64,000 bases of DNA from contig BTPP01000013.1 in the NCBI GenBank assembly GCA_037102815.1, forward strand, positions 310,001-374,000. The letters are read 5' to 3'. A program made the translations under genes and the position numbers. Each line of letters starts with the position of its first letter. The first letter of the stretch is position 1. Shown here piece by piece: positions 12,713 to 25,730 of the stretch. The notes beneath the pieces are model-generated. The model was not told where the DNA came from and searched no databases. It was given only the letters and a program-made list of their open reading frames with translations. This DNA comes from Neurospora intermedia. Taxonomy: Eukaryota; Ascomycota; Sordariomycetes; Sordariales; Sordariaceae.

Positions 12713-15700
12713 GACGCCGCCAGTATTACGTCGGGCGGGACGATCGGTCAACGACGGGAGTTGCAAGTTTGTGGGGTTGTGGAGGGGGATAGCTATAATC
12801 AGCCAACCTCATCTCCACGGAAAACACAAGCCACTGATGGATGGAACAGGAAACACTGGACGTGGATGGACGATACGGGACCCTCTGTGCATCAGGTCAT
12901 CCAGGAAAAGATCAGGGTCAAGGATTGAAACAGGTTTCTCTCTCGCCGCCAGCCCACCTCCAGTTGCCGTACGAAAGGTCAGCAAGCAGAAATCTGGGGA
13001 AGATAGTTGCTGCTGACTGGTGTTTACCTGACCCATCTTGCCCCCAGTTTCCTCCAGGTTGTCCTGCAGCGGCTACTTGCGATCTACCGTTTTGCCTGCC
13101 CCTTTTCGATGGGTCGACGGTCAGTTTCAGGAATTCCGACCCTGTTCATCTGGGTCGATAATGATGTGATTCGAGTTCGTTAACGAAAACGCCCACCACG
13201 CGCCTCTCTGCATCTTGACCCGCTTATCCTCAGGGGGGGCACGGGGTCGGTCGAGGTTTCCAAAGGTTGATGGAAACTTGCCTTATCTCACGCTCAAGAC
13301 CGTCATGTCTCTTTCCGACGGCGGCGGCGACGGCACACCGCTTGCCGCTGTCGCTCGGTCAAGGGTCGTTTTCAGCTTTCAGGATGCGGTATCCGATGCC
13401 TTGGTCGTCGCCGTTCCCCTTATTTTTCCGTCACGCACTGACTGTCCGTTCATCAGCCATTTCTCCAAAGTTCCAAGTCCAGACTCCAGAGTGCAGTCGC
13501 CTTTGAAGTGCTTGCGGTTATGGGTGTCGGACCCGTACGCGGCGTTGCAATATTGCAACATTGTGCGCCCCACTATAAACACCACCACCACCATCACCAA
13601 AAGACGGACGCTACCAATTGCCCGCGACATGTCGAACTCGCTCGTCTTGGACGAATCGCAATGGAGGATGCCACCCACTCCCTTCCTGTTGGGGGTCATG
13701 TACAAGGGCGTTACAGTAACCCCCTATTCCCGTCAGCGCTTGTCGAAAGATTGTGAGTGAAGACTTTTTTTTGACAAGTGCTGCACGTCAGTCTTTTAGG
13801 CAAGAGGTAAGGGTCGTTGGCGGCTTGGTCAAGAAAAGATACTCGACCGTCCATCCAAATGAATGGATGGTTGCCTTCTTTTCGCCCATTCCCAACGCAA
13901 CGTTTTGAAGCCATGTCTTGCCAAGAGGAAATAGTTCTACACCAAATTCCGGCGCTACGCCAGTCAACGGAGGCAGATTTCAAGACCACCACCATGACCA
14001 CTATCACCACTACCGGAGATGGGACCGTTTGGTTACCAACAACGGAGAACGGATCACCTAGCGACATGAAGCTGTTTTGCGCTAACTTGCAGGTCCACTT
14101 GGGACGTAACTTCGGCCGGGTAAGGTCCAAAGGGGTCCGGTCTGGAAGATCCAGAGGGACCCCGCACGGCCCGATGCTAGAGTCTCCGTTCGTCTGGAGC
14201 CCAGAGAATCAATGGAGCCTGCCGTTCGGGCGCTTTGTTACCCCCTGAGAGGCTCTTGTTCTTTTCTCCCTTGGACCCAGCAGTTGGGCGCCAACCCACT
14301 TCGTACTACCAAAAGTGTGCAAGAATAACCTTACAAATGGCCAATGGTCGATAACAGAGGACCCTTCTTGGTGGATTGTATGAGACACGTCAACTGGCCG
14401 TTTATTGACTACTGAAACCGCCTACAAGGACATGGTATGTTGGGAATTCTACTCCCCAAGTTTGACATTTCCTGGTGGTGGAGGAGTGAACCGAACAATG
14501 ACCGTTTCGAGATCCGTTCAGGAAGTCCACGTCCCATTTCACCATCTGCAGCAGAGGCATGTGTACAAAGAGATTGGACATCCGTCTACGATGATACCGC
14601 TGATAGTACTGTAGCAGTGTAGATCCAGAGGGAAGCTCTTCAAGGCTCAAGCCCAGGTTTGTAAGGCGACACTATCACGCCACCTTTGACCCGCTGTGAC
14701 GAATACACCTCTAGGCCCCGTCGCTTCCGTCGCTTCCATCCAGCGTCTTGGGCGTGTGGCCATGCTCCTGAAATCGACGAGTTACAGGGCATGACGGCCG
14801 CTAAAAGGGCATGTTGTAGGCCTAGTGGGCGCTATCGCAAGCCTGCCCTGCCTGCACATCAATCGCCGGCTTGGCATCGAATTTAATATGTCAATATCAA
14901 TTTCTTCATGTTACACTCCGGCAAGTCCTTGACTCACTCACAATCACCAGCATCACCAACAACAGTCACCATTTCTAGAACCTAGTACGGCTCTCCGAGT
15001 TCGGCTCACCAAAAGAGTTATGACCCGCAGTTGCTATCACTATCAGCCATGTCTCACATGGACTTGAACGAACCCCTCTCGCTAGAAGTTCTGGTAGCTA
15101 CCCCTCCCTGTCCGCGCTTCTCGCGAGAGAGCCGCTGTTTCTGATTCTGATCAATCACATAGCTTCCTTCACTGACAGGATGACAGTGAGAGAAGGGGTC
15201 GCAATCTCGCATCTCACATTGCGAAACGCCATGCCATGCCATGCCCATGGCCCAAGCCGCCCAGCAACAAAGTCCGGATGAAATGGAACTGAACTGATAA
15301 CGACCCGAAGATTGAACAAGATTCCTTCCTTTCTGAGACTGACAAGAGGCGAACTAACCAATCGCTGCCTGGATTTGAAGCTTGGAGAGATAACCTGATG
15401 GCTGATGCTAGGGCTGCTGCTAGTCCTGCTGCATCACTGCATAACATGGCTTACTGGCCTGCCTAACCGCGGGCATGGGGCGTGGTCATGAGCATGGTTT
15501 TTGCAGTAGCGAGATAGAGGAGAGGCATGAAGCAGCCATCGCGGGCATGCAAGAAATTCGAACTGCAGCAGGCGGAAAGACTTATCACCAGAGCATCAGT
15601 TGCAAGATGGATATCGATCTTCGGGTTGGCTAGCCCTGGCCTCAACCGCGGGTAGCGAGCTCCGCAACGGAAACGCATGGTGATCATGATGATGCCCATA

Positions 15701-18700
15701 ACCAGGAAGCCTTGTCTTTTACTCCACGTCGTTTGCATGTGCGATGGCAAGACGCCTGGGAGGAATATACGAGACTGCAGATGCAAGCGACTTCGGAACG
15801 GCCGGCGTCAGATCATTACATCCTGGCTAAAGCTGGAGATGAGAGGCCATTCCGACTCGTGGCCTGGCCAGCTTCGCTCCCCACCATCGATCCGACTGAC
15901 ATGACATGACATCCACGGAGATCCGAGCGAGTGCTCGGTTTTAGTTCTCGCTTCAGCTGCAACGGCCCAAGATGAACTTTGAACTCGTCATTGACCTCAG
16001 CCGCCTTAGCTTGGCTGGGCCTCAACTTGCACAGATCAGATCATTGGGGTCAATATATCGCCAACTTGCGTTCGACTTCTCCGTATGGTCTTCTTCGTAT
16101 GGCAATTTGGGCCATATTTGCCCATGCATGAACAAGGCGCAATTTGCCTTATGTCGTCTAGGTCATTGGAGATGGGGGAAATTTGGCAGCTTTTGGGTCT
16201 CCTGCTACCTGACCTGCGTTCATGGCCTTTGACCGGTCGCTGCCAAGTGGATGAGGGGGGTTTACACAGGGTTGCGGTCGTCAAGTTGTGTGACCATGCT
16301 CAATGAGCCGGTCAGGGCCAGGTTGATGAGGTAGGGTGGAAATATCCAGAACCTCAGAAGCTGCGATGGGGTTGTGAATCGCCTGTGCTGTCGACGGCAA
16401 AACAGCTCTCTTGGCCTTGCTTGACACTTCCATTTCTTGCGCGGACAAGACCAAACGCTGAACAGCCACCAAGGTTTACAATCAACTTCTTCCGTCAGTC
16501 GGTAGCACTCGCCTCTTGAACTGGACAGCAAAGGGTCCCGGTCCATCCATCCCCCAATCTCTTCAATCTCATCTCATCTCGTTCATCCTGTGTTTGGCCC
16601 GTCTCCGTATCCGGGATGGCAGATACGGCAGCACCAAGAGGTCCAATTCGGCTCATACCGTGCCATCCCTCACTCCCGCCGTCACTCGCGAGCTCTAGCG
16701 AGAGGCATAGTGAGCGGAGAATAAGTCATGTGTAGGTAGGAGGGTCTTATCTACCTTGATGGCTCATACCACACCTTCATGTAACGCTGATGGACGGACA
16801 TAACCCCTTCATGCTCACCACCGTCTTCCGGATGTCACCAATGTTCCGGCGTATATCATATCATCAAAGCGGACATTGTCTGCCCCGCTCACACCACACA
16901 TGGTCAGAACATTCCTGCCTCACAAAAAAAAATATGTTATATCAAGGATGATTAATCAACCTGGACCAGCAGCCGCAGCGACAACAGGAAGCAGCCACGG
17001 CAGCTGCCACAGACAACCAGACCCTCTCGAAATTGAAATCCCCACTACTTGTGGTTTTTCTGTTATCTCCGTGCAACACACCATCTTACTGTGTCCGGAA
17101 GGCGCTAATGCGGGGTGTGCCACACCTAAACGCAAGCACTGCACGTTCGCGGCACACGTTTTTATGTACGAGCATATGTGTGGAAGGCGCATCTTGGTTG
17201 GTGTATTGGGTGGAGGATTTGGTGGATGGCGGATGTCACCCTACGACATGTTTGGTTCTAGTGCCATTTTGAGGCCAGGAGTTCTTCTTGTCCAGTTATT
17301 CAGTTCGCCGCCAACAGGTGCAACAGTTTGAGAGCCGAACCTACCTGCCTAACCGCCATAATGGAGGGCACGATATCGGGATGTCACCCGGGAACTAGGA
17401 GAGAAGTGAGACTTGCGATCCGTCCCGGTTCCATCATCATCCCAACAACCACCGAGAGTATTACCATAACGTAAAAACACCGGCTGCTTCCAAGTATGTA
17501 GCTTCGTTTGGAGCGGCAACAGCTAATCCGTCTGCAAGCTCAGGTCCGAAACAGAGAAATTTGATAGACAACCATTCAACCGCCTCACTTGCGGCCAAAA
17601 AAGACATATAACCCGCCATCTACACACCCTCATCTCCCTTGGTCTGTCTATCAGGGCTTCAGATCATGCACCTCATCACCGAAGCGGTTCTCGCAAGACG
17701 CAGGACGCGGACGCGGACGAGATCTTAGGCCCTTGAGCTAGAGGTACAGTCGCCAGGTGAAGTCAATAGTGTCTAAGCTCGTGACTTTCCCCTCATCAGT
17801 CCCTGACGTGGGGTGGAACTGCTTATCCGGAGGACTGACTGGGTGCGGGGCTGTGTCATGTGCTTTCGTCGATATCTCAACACATCCTCTTACTAAACCC
17901 GTGCTTGGACTCGTGATTGATCACTTGGACATCTTTGGACTTGGGGTCCTTCTCCGAGTGAGGAGAAGGAGGGAGGTTCATGCGAGTTGGAGAGAATCGA
18001 GGCAGCCGAGGTGGTGGAGAGATGGAGAGATGGAGTGGTTCGAACTGGGTCTTGGCGTCAGAGTGGCTTCAACGTCGGGAGTGTAATTGAGGGCGGGGGC
18101 TATGAGGCCGTTGGGAACGACGGTGTTGAGTGGTGATGAACGTCTGGAGAAATAGGGAACCCGGGCGGGGAGGTGGGTTGATGATACCTACCTCTAGGTT
18201 GCTGGGTAAGAGTCTGGAGACTTCATACCTAGGCATTGAAGCAACCAAAGCCGTCGAGCAACTTGCCGTCAATGCACATCTATACTAACTGTAGGTAAGT
18301 TTGCTTACATCCTATCAAACTTGTGTCACCCATCATCACTTGAGGTTTGGTAGGAGTCTTGTTATACCATGGTGTTGTGGCGAATTTGACACGTCAAGCC
18401 CGAGAAGCCGTGGAAGACCCCCGAGCGGCGGTCCTGGATGCTGATTGATGAGCAATCCACACGGCACTTGTATAAGCTATAGTGCTCAGGCCTTAAATCC
18501 CCTTAAGACACATATGGTAGACTACCTGTACGGGCAAGGATCGACGGCGGTGAAAATTGATTAAGGGTCTTTGGGGTTGCACGAAGCTCTGGACTCTTTC
18601 GAAGTTGATAGTCGGCAGATGCCTACCTGCCTCTACCTCTAGTGGTGTAGGTTGAACAGGCTGAACCATCTCGAGATATACTTCTTCAAGTGGTGAGGTG

Positions 18701-20868
18701 TCGGTGCTTCAGCATTAGAAGACATCGCAGGAGGATGACTAGATACCTCAACCTCTGGGCACCGAGTCAAAAACGCGATGCCAGACTGAATCATTCTACA
18801 CATTTGTAGAGCACCTAATCGGGTCTGGGGTATGAATCGAGACACTTGACAGCAGAGAATTTCGCTCGGGGACCTGTCGATTGTGACTTGGGTTTAGCTG
18901 CTCCGGTTCCAGGACGTTTGACATGGAGATTTGATGGCTTCTAGCAGAAACTTCATCGAGGTATTTGAGTCGAGTTCCGATTTTGAAGACTGTAGTCCAT
19001 TCCGTCTCCCGACCGTCGTTTCCTGCAACGACTGCATGAAACGGATGTATCGAAGATCAATCATCAACTTGCAGAAGTAAATGCCTTTATGTACACAGTC
19101 TGCCACAGTTTGAACCAATACTTGAGGCTCTCCCCCTCCCGCAATGTATACAGTTTTCCGTCTTTAACTGTGTTCAAGCTGGCCTGTAGTCCAGGCTGGA
19201 TGTCTACCTCTACCTCTAGGTCTACACCATCTCGAACTATCAAAACCTGATGTCAGAACCTTCTTCCGCTTCTAACATTCCCTACCATCTTCAGCATCTT
19301 AAACGTAATTCTGACAAACGCCAAAACTGTCGTCCAACGTGAATGGGCGTGAGTAAACGTCAACATCGACAATCTTCGAATATTTCTCTGCAGAACATCA
19401 GCCACCATGCGGATCACAGACACCCTACACGTTCGTGCCCATAAAAAACCAAATGACAATGACAAAAGCGGAGATCTTGAGGCTCTGAAATGATCTCGAT
19501 GACAGCCTCAAGTCGACCGGTGTAGCGTAGTGCAAAAAAGGATCGCCATTCGCTGAAATCATAGCACGTAAGCCACAGTCCACAACCCATTGCATTGGCT
19601 TTCGGGACCCCCAGCCCCTAGAGACATATTGACTCTAGGGACATTCTGTGCAAGCAACCTTGAACGCAGAGACGATCCGGCCACCGGCAGTGCCGATCGC
19701 TGAGGGCCAAGATGTACAACCACACACAACAGGTCAGTGTTGATTCTAGGCCCCTCCCTCCTACGTATCCCTATGATGCAACTATCTGCTTGGTGGTCGA
19801 CGCCCCCTTGCCAACACGAGCCGCACTACAGCATTGCTACAGCACAACGACGCAGAACGACGCGCAAAAACATGCATCCCTATCCACTTTCGGAGAATGA
19901 TGGACGGGGATGGGCGGCTTAGAGGGCAGATGGTTTTTAGTTTGATGCAGGAAGGGTTCTCTAGACTTCTTGGCTGTGTGTCCAGACATCGAATCGGGTT
20001 ACACATTGCCAGGACGTTGGCGGGTATGACTGAGTGCAAGCGTTGGTGACGGTAGGTATGATGGTGTGCAACTGTGAATATCGGGCAATCTTCAACAGGG
20101 AAAGAATTCCTCACGGATATCCTCCCCCGTCTCGGCACCGTCTCGCTCGTTCTTTCCATTATTCTCTTCTTGTCCCACATGGCACCATCTCCGCCTGGAC
20201 TTGCATAAGCTGTGCTGCAATTCATTGTCCACAGGCCCTTCTCTCATTGCACAATGCCTCACAGCCACCATGCCAGTCTGCTGCACCACTTACACCACTT
20301 ACACCTACCTACCAGACGTTCAACAAGGATCCAGACCGGGGCAAAGCACAGTGACGAGGACAAGGGGCCTGTCAATCATTTCATCAGAGATGGCACTTTT
20401 CTGTTCCATAGGTAGGTATTCTCTTCCCGTTCGTTGCCTATTGTTGAACGATCTGCGACAGAATGCGGAGTCAAAGATCGTCAACTAAAGACCCTGACGA
20501 CGCCCAGCGTGTGTATTGAGTGCCGTCGTGCAATGACACACCATGATATTAAGTCTTATCTGGCCACCTAGACGGGTGTCTACATCAACCCAGCGGTTCC
20601 GGAGAACACAAGTTACATGTATCGGCCACGAAGAGCACAGTATCCTCACACGTTCCAGCGTTTTCTTCCTGTACTATGCAGTAGAAAATGAATAAACATA
20701 CAAAGATACATGTAACGAATTATCTGAAATTTTCCATCACATCATTTACTCCATACGTCTAGGCCTACACTACCTCTAGCTACACCAGGCAACAAGGGAA
20801 TGGGAGTTGTATGCAATCAGCCGTCGGACAGCACTTAGGTAGAGTAGGTACCTAGCTCGAGAGCTAAA
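12713..20868. other. Intergenic, no gene seen
   Basis: Eight kilobases without a supportable gene. The longest frames (13,215-13,760 plus, 181 codons; 16,876-17,331 plus, 151 codons) have no domain signature and sit over equally long frames on the other strand. Short repeats are scattered through it: ACC/ATC tracts near 13,573-13,600 and 13,990-14,015, CCATG units at about 15,232-15,250, and CTACCTCTAG motif copies at 17,729-17,738, 18,633-18,642, 19,204-19,219 and 20,769-20,779. The base composition is not strongly AT-skewed, so this does not look like RIP-mutated transposon sequence. Confidence 0.5.
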
Positions 20869-20869
20869 G

Positions 20870-20920
20870 TGCAATTGCGTACCTAGGTAGGTAGGTACCT
20901 ACCTAGGTACTAATTGCGCA
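20870..20920. repeat. Near-perfect palindrome built of GGTA/TACC units
   Basis: The 32-base core at 20,879-20,910 starts GTACCTAGG and ends CCTAGGTAC, the two arms being reverse complements apart from one extra GGTA unit in the centre. It is flanked by outer arms GCAATTGC and TAATTGCGC that extend the symmetry. Such a sequence could form a cruciform. The same GTAGGTAGGTA words recur at about 21,018-21,033 and 34,919-34,935. Confidence 0.8.
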
Positions 20921-21715
20921 ATAAGGGTCCTACGGATTTGACTTCATCTACGTATCATCATGGTTTGCTCGGTTAGGTATGAGGTCGGTCTGTCCATGTT
21001 TGTGGGTGATGAAAGCGTAGGTAGGTAGGTAGGCTGTTCCAGTCTTCTTGAGTAGTTGAGGTAGTAGGGAGAGGAGATGATAACTCGACACTGCTGTGTT
21101 GTTGTCAACGCCTCTTGTTGGAACTTGAAGGGGTAGGGGATAGCAAAGATCTCGTTTGTCTCATGAGACTTTGGAGGTTCCTGCCTCTAGGTTGATAGAA
21201 GAAGCGTAGAGCAGGCTGCTAAGAGAAGAACAGATTTATAGAGTTAATCCTATAGTGACAGTACCGAGTGGCTGGTGGACTCGAGACCCATGCCTCTGCT
21301 TGACAGTTGACGATGCACTCAGGTGAAATATTCTCACAATTGTCGAAATGATGGCGTTTATAAATCTAAACTTCGTGACCAAAGTACCTGGATTGCTTCC
21401 GGTTGGAGATATGGACTTGCGTTGCGTTGAACCCGGGTCCAGTTTGATCTCAAAGTGAGTCCGGCGTTGTCTCGTAAACTGGCGTGATGATGAATTATTT
21501 CCGGACCCAATGCTTTTATATATTCATGCCAAGAACAAGTTCACATTATTTACGGATTAACATGCCTATGTACTCATCGCTAACAGTATAACGCCCTTTA
21601 CCAAACTCATTAGGTATGAAGAGCTGGTGTATGTAGTAGAGGTATCCAAGATCAAACCGCCTCCTCATCATTCCAAGTCATTAATTGCATAGCGGTATTC
21701 CATTACATCAAATGA
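20921..21715. other. 3' intergenic region of the CSC1-like gene
   Basis: About 800 bases between the palindrome and the stop codon of the minus-strand channel gene. It holds (GTAG)n repeats and a CTGCCTCTAGG copy of the dispersed motif at about 21,180-21,190. It probably includes the 3' UTR of that gene; no other feature is visible. Confidence 0.5.
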
Positions 21716-24700
21716 TCAGAATAACCACCTCGCCTCGCCCATCGGACCCTCCTCCACATTGAACCTTACCCTCACCCGCCCTGGCTTGACTCTTCCCGTG
21801 GCCTTCTTTGCCTCCTTCCCTACCCCCTTCCATATCCCCTTTTTGTTGACTTTCTTCCCATCCTCCAAATCCATCGCCTTTCCCTCTTTCGACTCCGGCT
21901 CTGCATCCGTTCCCTTCATATTCTCGCCTTCCACTCCCTTCTCAGCATCCTCACCACTTCCCCTCTTATCCTTAGAGATATCCTCCCACGATGCCTCCCC
22001 AGCCCCATCATCCAACCAGCACCCCACATCCGTACACCAAACCCCCGCATCCCTATTATGCCTCACCTCCTGCCTACTCACCCTCCCGTTGTCGCGTGGT
22101 ATCCACAACCGCGGTGCCGGCTTCCACATCTCAGGCGGGTAATACCCCCTCTTATTCTCGTACCCCTTGGGCAACTCCCATCCATCCGGACCAGGTCCAT
22201 TCCCCACTTTCTTTGCGAGAGTCCGGAAATCGGCATACACTGAAGGGTGCAGCCATCGTTGAATCAGGTTCGGATTTTGGATCGTGGGATCGGGGGTGAG
22301 GAAGCGGTGGATGCGATACAGGAAGCGGGTGAATGGTGATAGTCGGCCCGGGGGGCCCGTGCCGTTGGCGGAGGCTTTGAGGTTCGATAGTTGGAATTTT
22401 AGAGTGGTTTTGGCGAATTCGGTGATGGAATGCCGGATGGAGGAGGACCCTTCTAGGCCGCGCATGCGCTGGCTTTGGGGGCCGTCGGAGTCGAAGTCGT
22501 CATCGTAGAGGCTGGGGGGCTCGGGCTCGTCGGTGGAGGGGTCGGAGTAGTCGAAGGAGGTAGAGGCGTAGTAGTCGGCTGCGGAACCGCCGATGACTTC
22601 GGCGGGGATGTCTGCCCCTGGGGTTGACATGGAGGTATCGTTGTAGTAATCGGCTGCTAGACCGCCGCCGCCCTGCGCGGATGTAGGGTTGGAGGGGGTG
22701 GGTTGGGATACAGGGTTGATGTCGTGGTCATCGCCGTCGCCGTCTTCGGCGATTTGGCCGTGTTGTTTTTCTAGGGCGAGAGTTTGAGGTAAGCTGGCGA
22801 GGAGAGGAGAGAGAGCTGAGCTGAGGGAGTAGTGCGTGATGGCGCAGAAGCCGAAGAAGAGGATCATGAGGAGCATAGGACCAAAGGCTTTCTTGAGCGC
22901 AAATAGGCCGATGAGGCAGATCTCGGCGATGTAGAGGCCGACCATGAGATGGAGAAGCGCGCGGGGGTAAAGCAGTCCCTTTGTGTCCAGCTCCGAGTCG
23001 TCATGGATGTAGATGAGATTATACCGGTAAACCAGGCCGACGAACAACATCCCAAACCCAGCAAACACTAGGATCAAGGGGCTGATGCACGAATACGCCA
23101 GGGCAATAACTCCCATGTTGGTGAACCGAGGGTACACCGCGCCCCAGTGGATGGGCGTCAATTTCCTCCACCTGTGATATGCCTTCCTCGGATCAACCAT
23201 GAAACTGGTAGCCACATAATGCCGCAAAAGATCACTCATATTCGCCAACTTGCCTGCGCCCGCACCCAGACACTGCACCAAGATATACGACAAGTAAAAG
23301 TTGCTAGCCTTGGGCAAGTTCTGCGCCAACAGATTCGGCGCTGACATTGGCTGCTTAATGACATCTATAATTGCTGCCGACGCCGCGCTCGTAATGGTTG
23401 TTACAAGAAACACCTGAATCACCTGAAACGCAAAGTAGGCGCTCTGGCAATACAGTTCGACCAGCGCGTGGGACGGACACCCAGCGACCCTGGCGCAGAC
23501 TCTCAGTCCGGCGGGGACAATAGCCATCAGCATACTCAACGCCACAGCGGGTAACAAGCCCTTGATGACGCCCAGAATGACCTTGGGAAGCAAGGGGATC
23601 CAAAACAGAAAGGGGACCTTTTCAGACAAAAAGTCAATGTTGCTGATGATACCGACGGCGGCGGAGGGGATGGACCAGAAAATGATGGCGACGACGACGA
23701 GGGCGAGCATCAGGAACTGACGCATGATTTGCTCCCACCAGCGGATTCTGAGCGAAGACCAGATGACTTGTTCGGGTCGGACGCCGATGTAGCGCGGCGA
23801 CATGTGCATCGGTTGATGATGGGATAAAATCTGATAGGCGGCTTCGGCGGAGGCTTGGGAGTCGAATTCGACAAAGGCGGAGGAAAGGGGTTGGCCGTCT
23901 CCTGCGCGGAACTTGCGGCGGAGTTTCCAGATGTCGCGGTTGAGGACCTTCAAACGAGCCCGTGTCCAGCGGATGGTGTCAACACGCCGGCCGAAGTTGT
24001 GCAGAGGTCTGTGGTGCGGGCGGTCGTTGACGCGTACAAAAAGGGCAGCTACGGAGCCGCGAACGTCCGGGAGGGAAGCAGGGTAGCCATAAGGATGTTG
24101 GTACTCGGGACCGAGGTCATCGGCTTGGGACTTTTTCGGGGCGCCAGGGTCTTCACCGGGTAGGGCTGGGGTTTCAGTTTCGTCAACAGGGACGGGAGGC
24201 GCTTCGGTTCGTCGTTCGCGGATTCGAACTGGATCGGGTTTGGTCCCTTTCTCTAGGTCGCCATCTGTGGTCGATTCGTGCGATTCGTGCAAGGAGAAGG
24301 ATGATGTCGTTGAAGATTGGGGGTCGTCGGTAGCAGGTTTGCCTGCGAACGGTGGCGCACCCTTTCCTTCCCTGATGTTCTTCATCCTAACCGTGTTTGC
24401 CTTTTTGATGAGTTCGATTTCCGCCTTTTCCAACCGTTCCGCCACGTCGTCTCTGTCCTCCACTAGGCCGCGGAGATAGTTGGTGTTCTTGGGGATCCAA
24501 ATGTTCTTCACTGAGTCGCCAAACAGCTTTCGTAGCTTCGCCTCATCCAGATACGGCTTCGGGATACACGTAAATAGCACCGTCCTAGCTGATAATCGGT
24601 TGCTCATGTTTGGCGAGAGCAGGTATGCCTGGCGTAAGTTGATGTAGTAGATGCATTCTCGGCAGACCATAAACAGCACAAAACCTGTGAACAATCATAA

Positions 24701-25730
24701 GCCAACAGCACAACAACACAAGGAAACGGGTGAGGGATGACCACAACAACTAACCAAAAAACAACCAAGCGACCACCACATGTGCGTAGTACTTGCTTGG
24801 CAGCTTGATATTGCCCATCGTCAACTTATCCAACTGCCTCTGCAGATTCCCTCCGGTCGCATTGATCGGCAGCAGGATCGGCCACGAAATAGCCAAGCCG
24901 GCAAAGCAAATGACCGAAAGGATCTTCAAAAATCTGAGGAACAAGTACCCATCCAACGAGCAGTTATTCAGGATATAATCATCGTCAATCTTCCAAAACG
25001 GTTTAACCCAGTCGATCCACCCATTGGGCAGCTTCGGAGCTGGATGCCTGCATCACACGAGACGTCGTTAGCCCCTAACACCACTACTAGTTCCAGGTGT
25101 ACAGTGCAACCATTTTGCAATCTGCCCAGTCGCACGGGTCGTTGCATACGTTCGGCACAACTGACGTTTGATGGGGAGGACATACTCTGGCTCGCGCAAC
25201 TGTGCAATAGTTCTAGGCGCATACGTCCTCGCACTTATCCGCCGAAACGTGAAGAAGATGAGCAAACAAATGGCCGCATAGACGAGTACGGGCACAAAGG
25301 TGCTACCGAGGGCGCTCAATGACGCTGAGTCCTTGTTGTCGCCGGAGGAATGGGAGAGGGTGCCGCCGGATGCGCCATCGCGGCCGGAGCCGATTCTGGG
25401 GTCATCGCTTTCGTTCTGTTGTGGTGATGAGAGGTATTTAAGTTAGTGATGCTTGTTGACTGGGAATGGGTTGTTTGTCAAGGTGAAGATGAGACGAGAT
25501 GAACGCGTGGGTGGGAAAGGGAAACAAGAAGCGGAAGCGAAGGGACGGATCGAGAGCCGGGGAGCGGCCCGGGCGGCGTCGACAAGCGGGATGAACGTGC
25601 GGGAAAGACAGACGACGAGAAGAAAGAAAGAAAGAAAGACAACAGGACTTACTATGAATTTGATACTCTTGTTCAATTCTTCCACTGCCCTTTTCCACAA
25701 GTGGGTGTGGAACTCGGACAACCACTCCAT
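21716..25730 (-). CDS. CSC1/OSCA-family calcium-permeable cation channel (DUF221/RSN1-like), four exons
   Basis: This gene encodes a membrane channel of the CSC1/OSCA/TMEM63 family, whose members pass cations on osmotic or mechanical stimulation. Exons on the minus strand are 25,730-25,653, 25,415-25,186, 25,047-24,755 and 24,684-21,716, all with GT...AG introns, and the joined frame gives 1,189 residues. The start is the ATG at 25,730; the frame upstream of it opens only on GTG. Visible domains in order: first membrane segment about 65-86, two more at about 155-210 (containing SLDGYLFLRFLKI), a cytosolic PHM7_cyt region to about 510, the multi-pass 7TM core at about 515-830 (starts WWEQIMRQF), an acidic low-complexity linker, and a fungal PHM7_ext region at about 990-1,110. 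The first intron carries an (AAAG)n tract. The family assignment is firm; ion selectivity is inferred from the family. Confidence 0.9.

Noticed and set aside
13215-13760. 181-codon plus frame in the gene-poor region
   Set aside because: No clear ATG context, His/Thr runs from a microsatellite, and a long frame on the opposite strand; looks like random openness.
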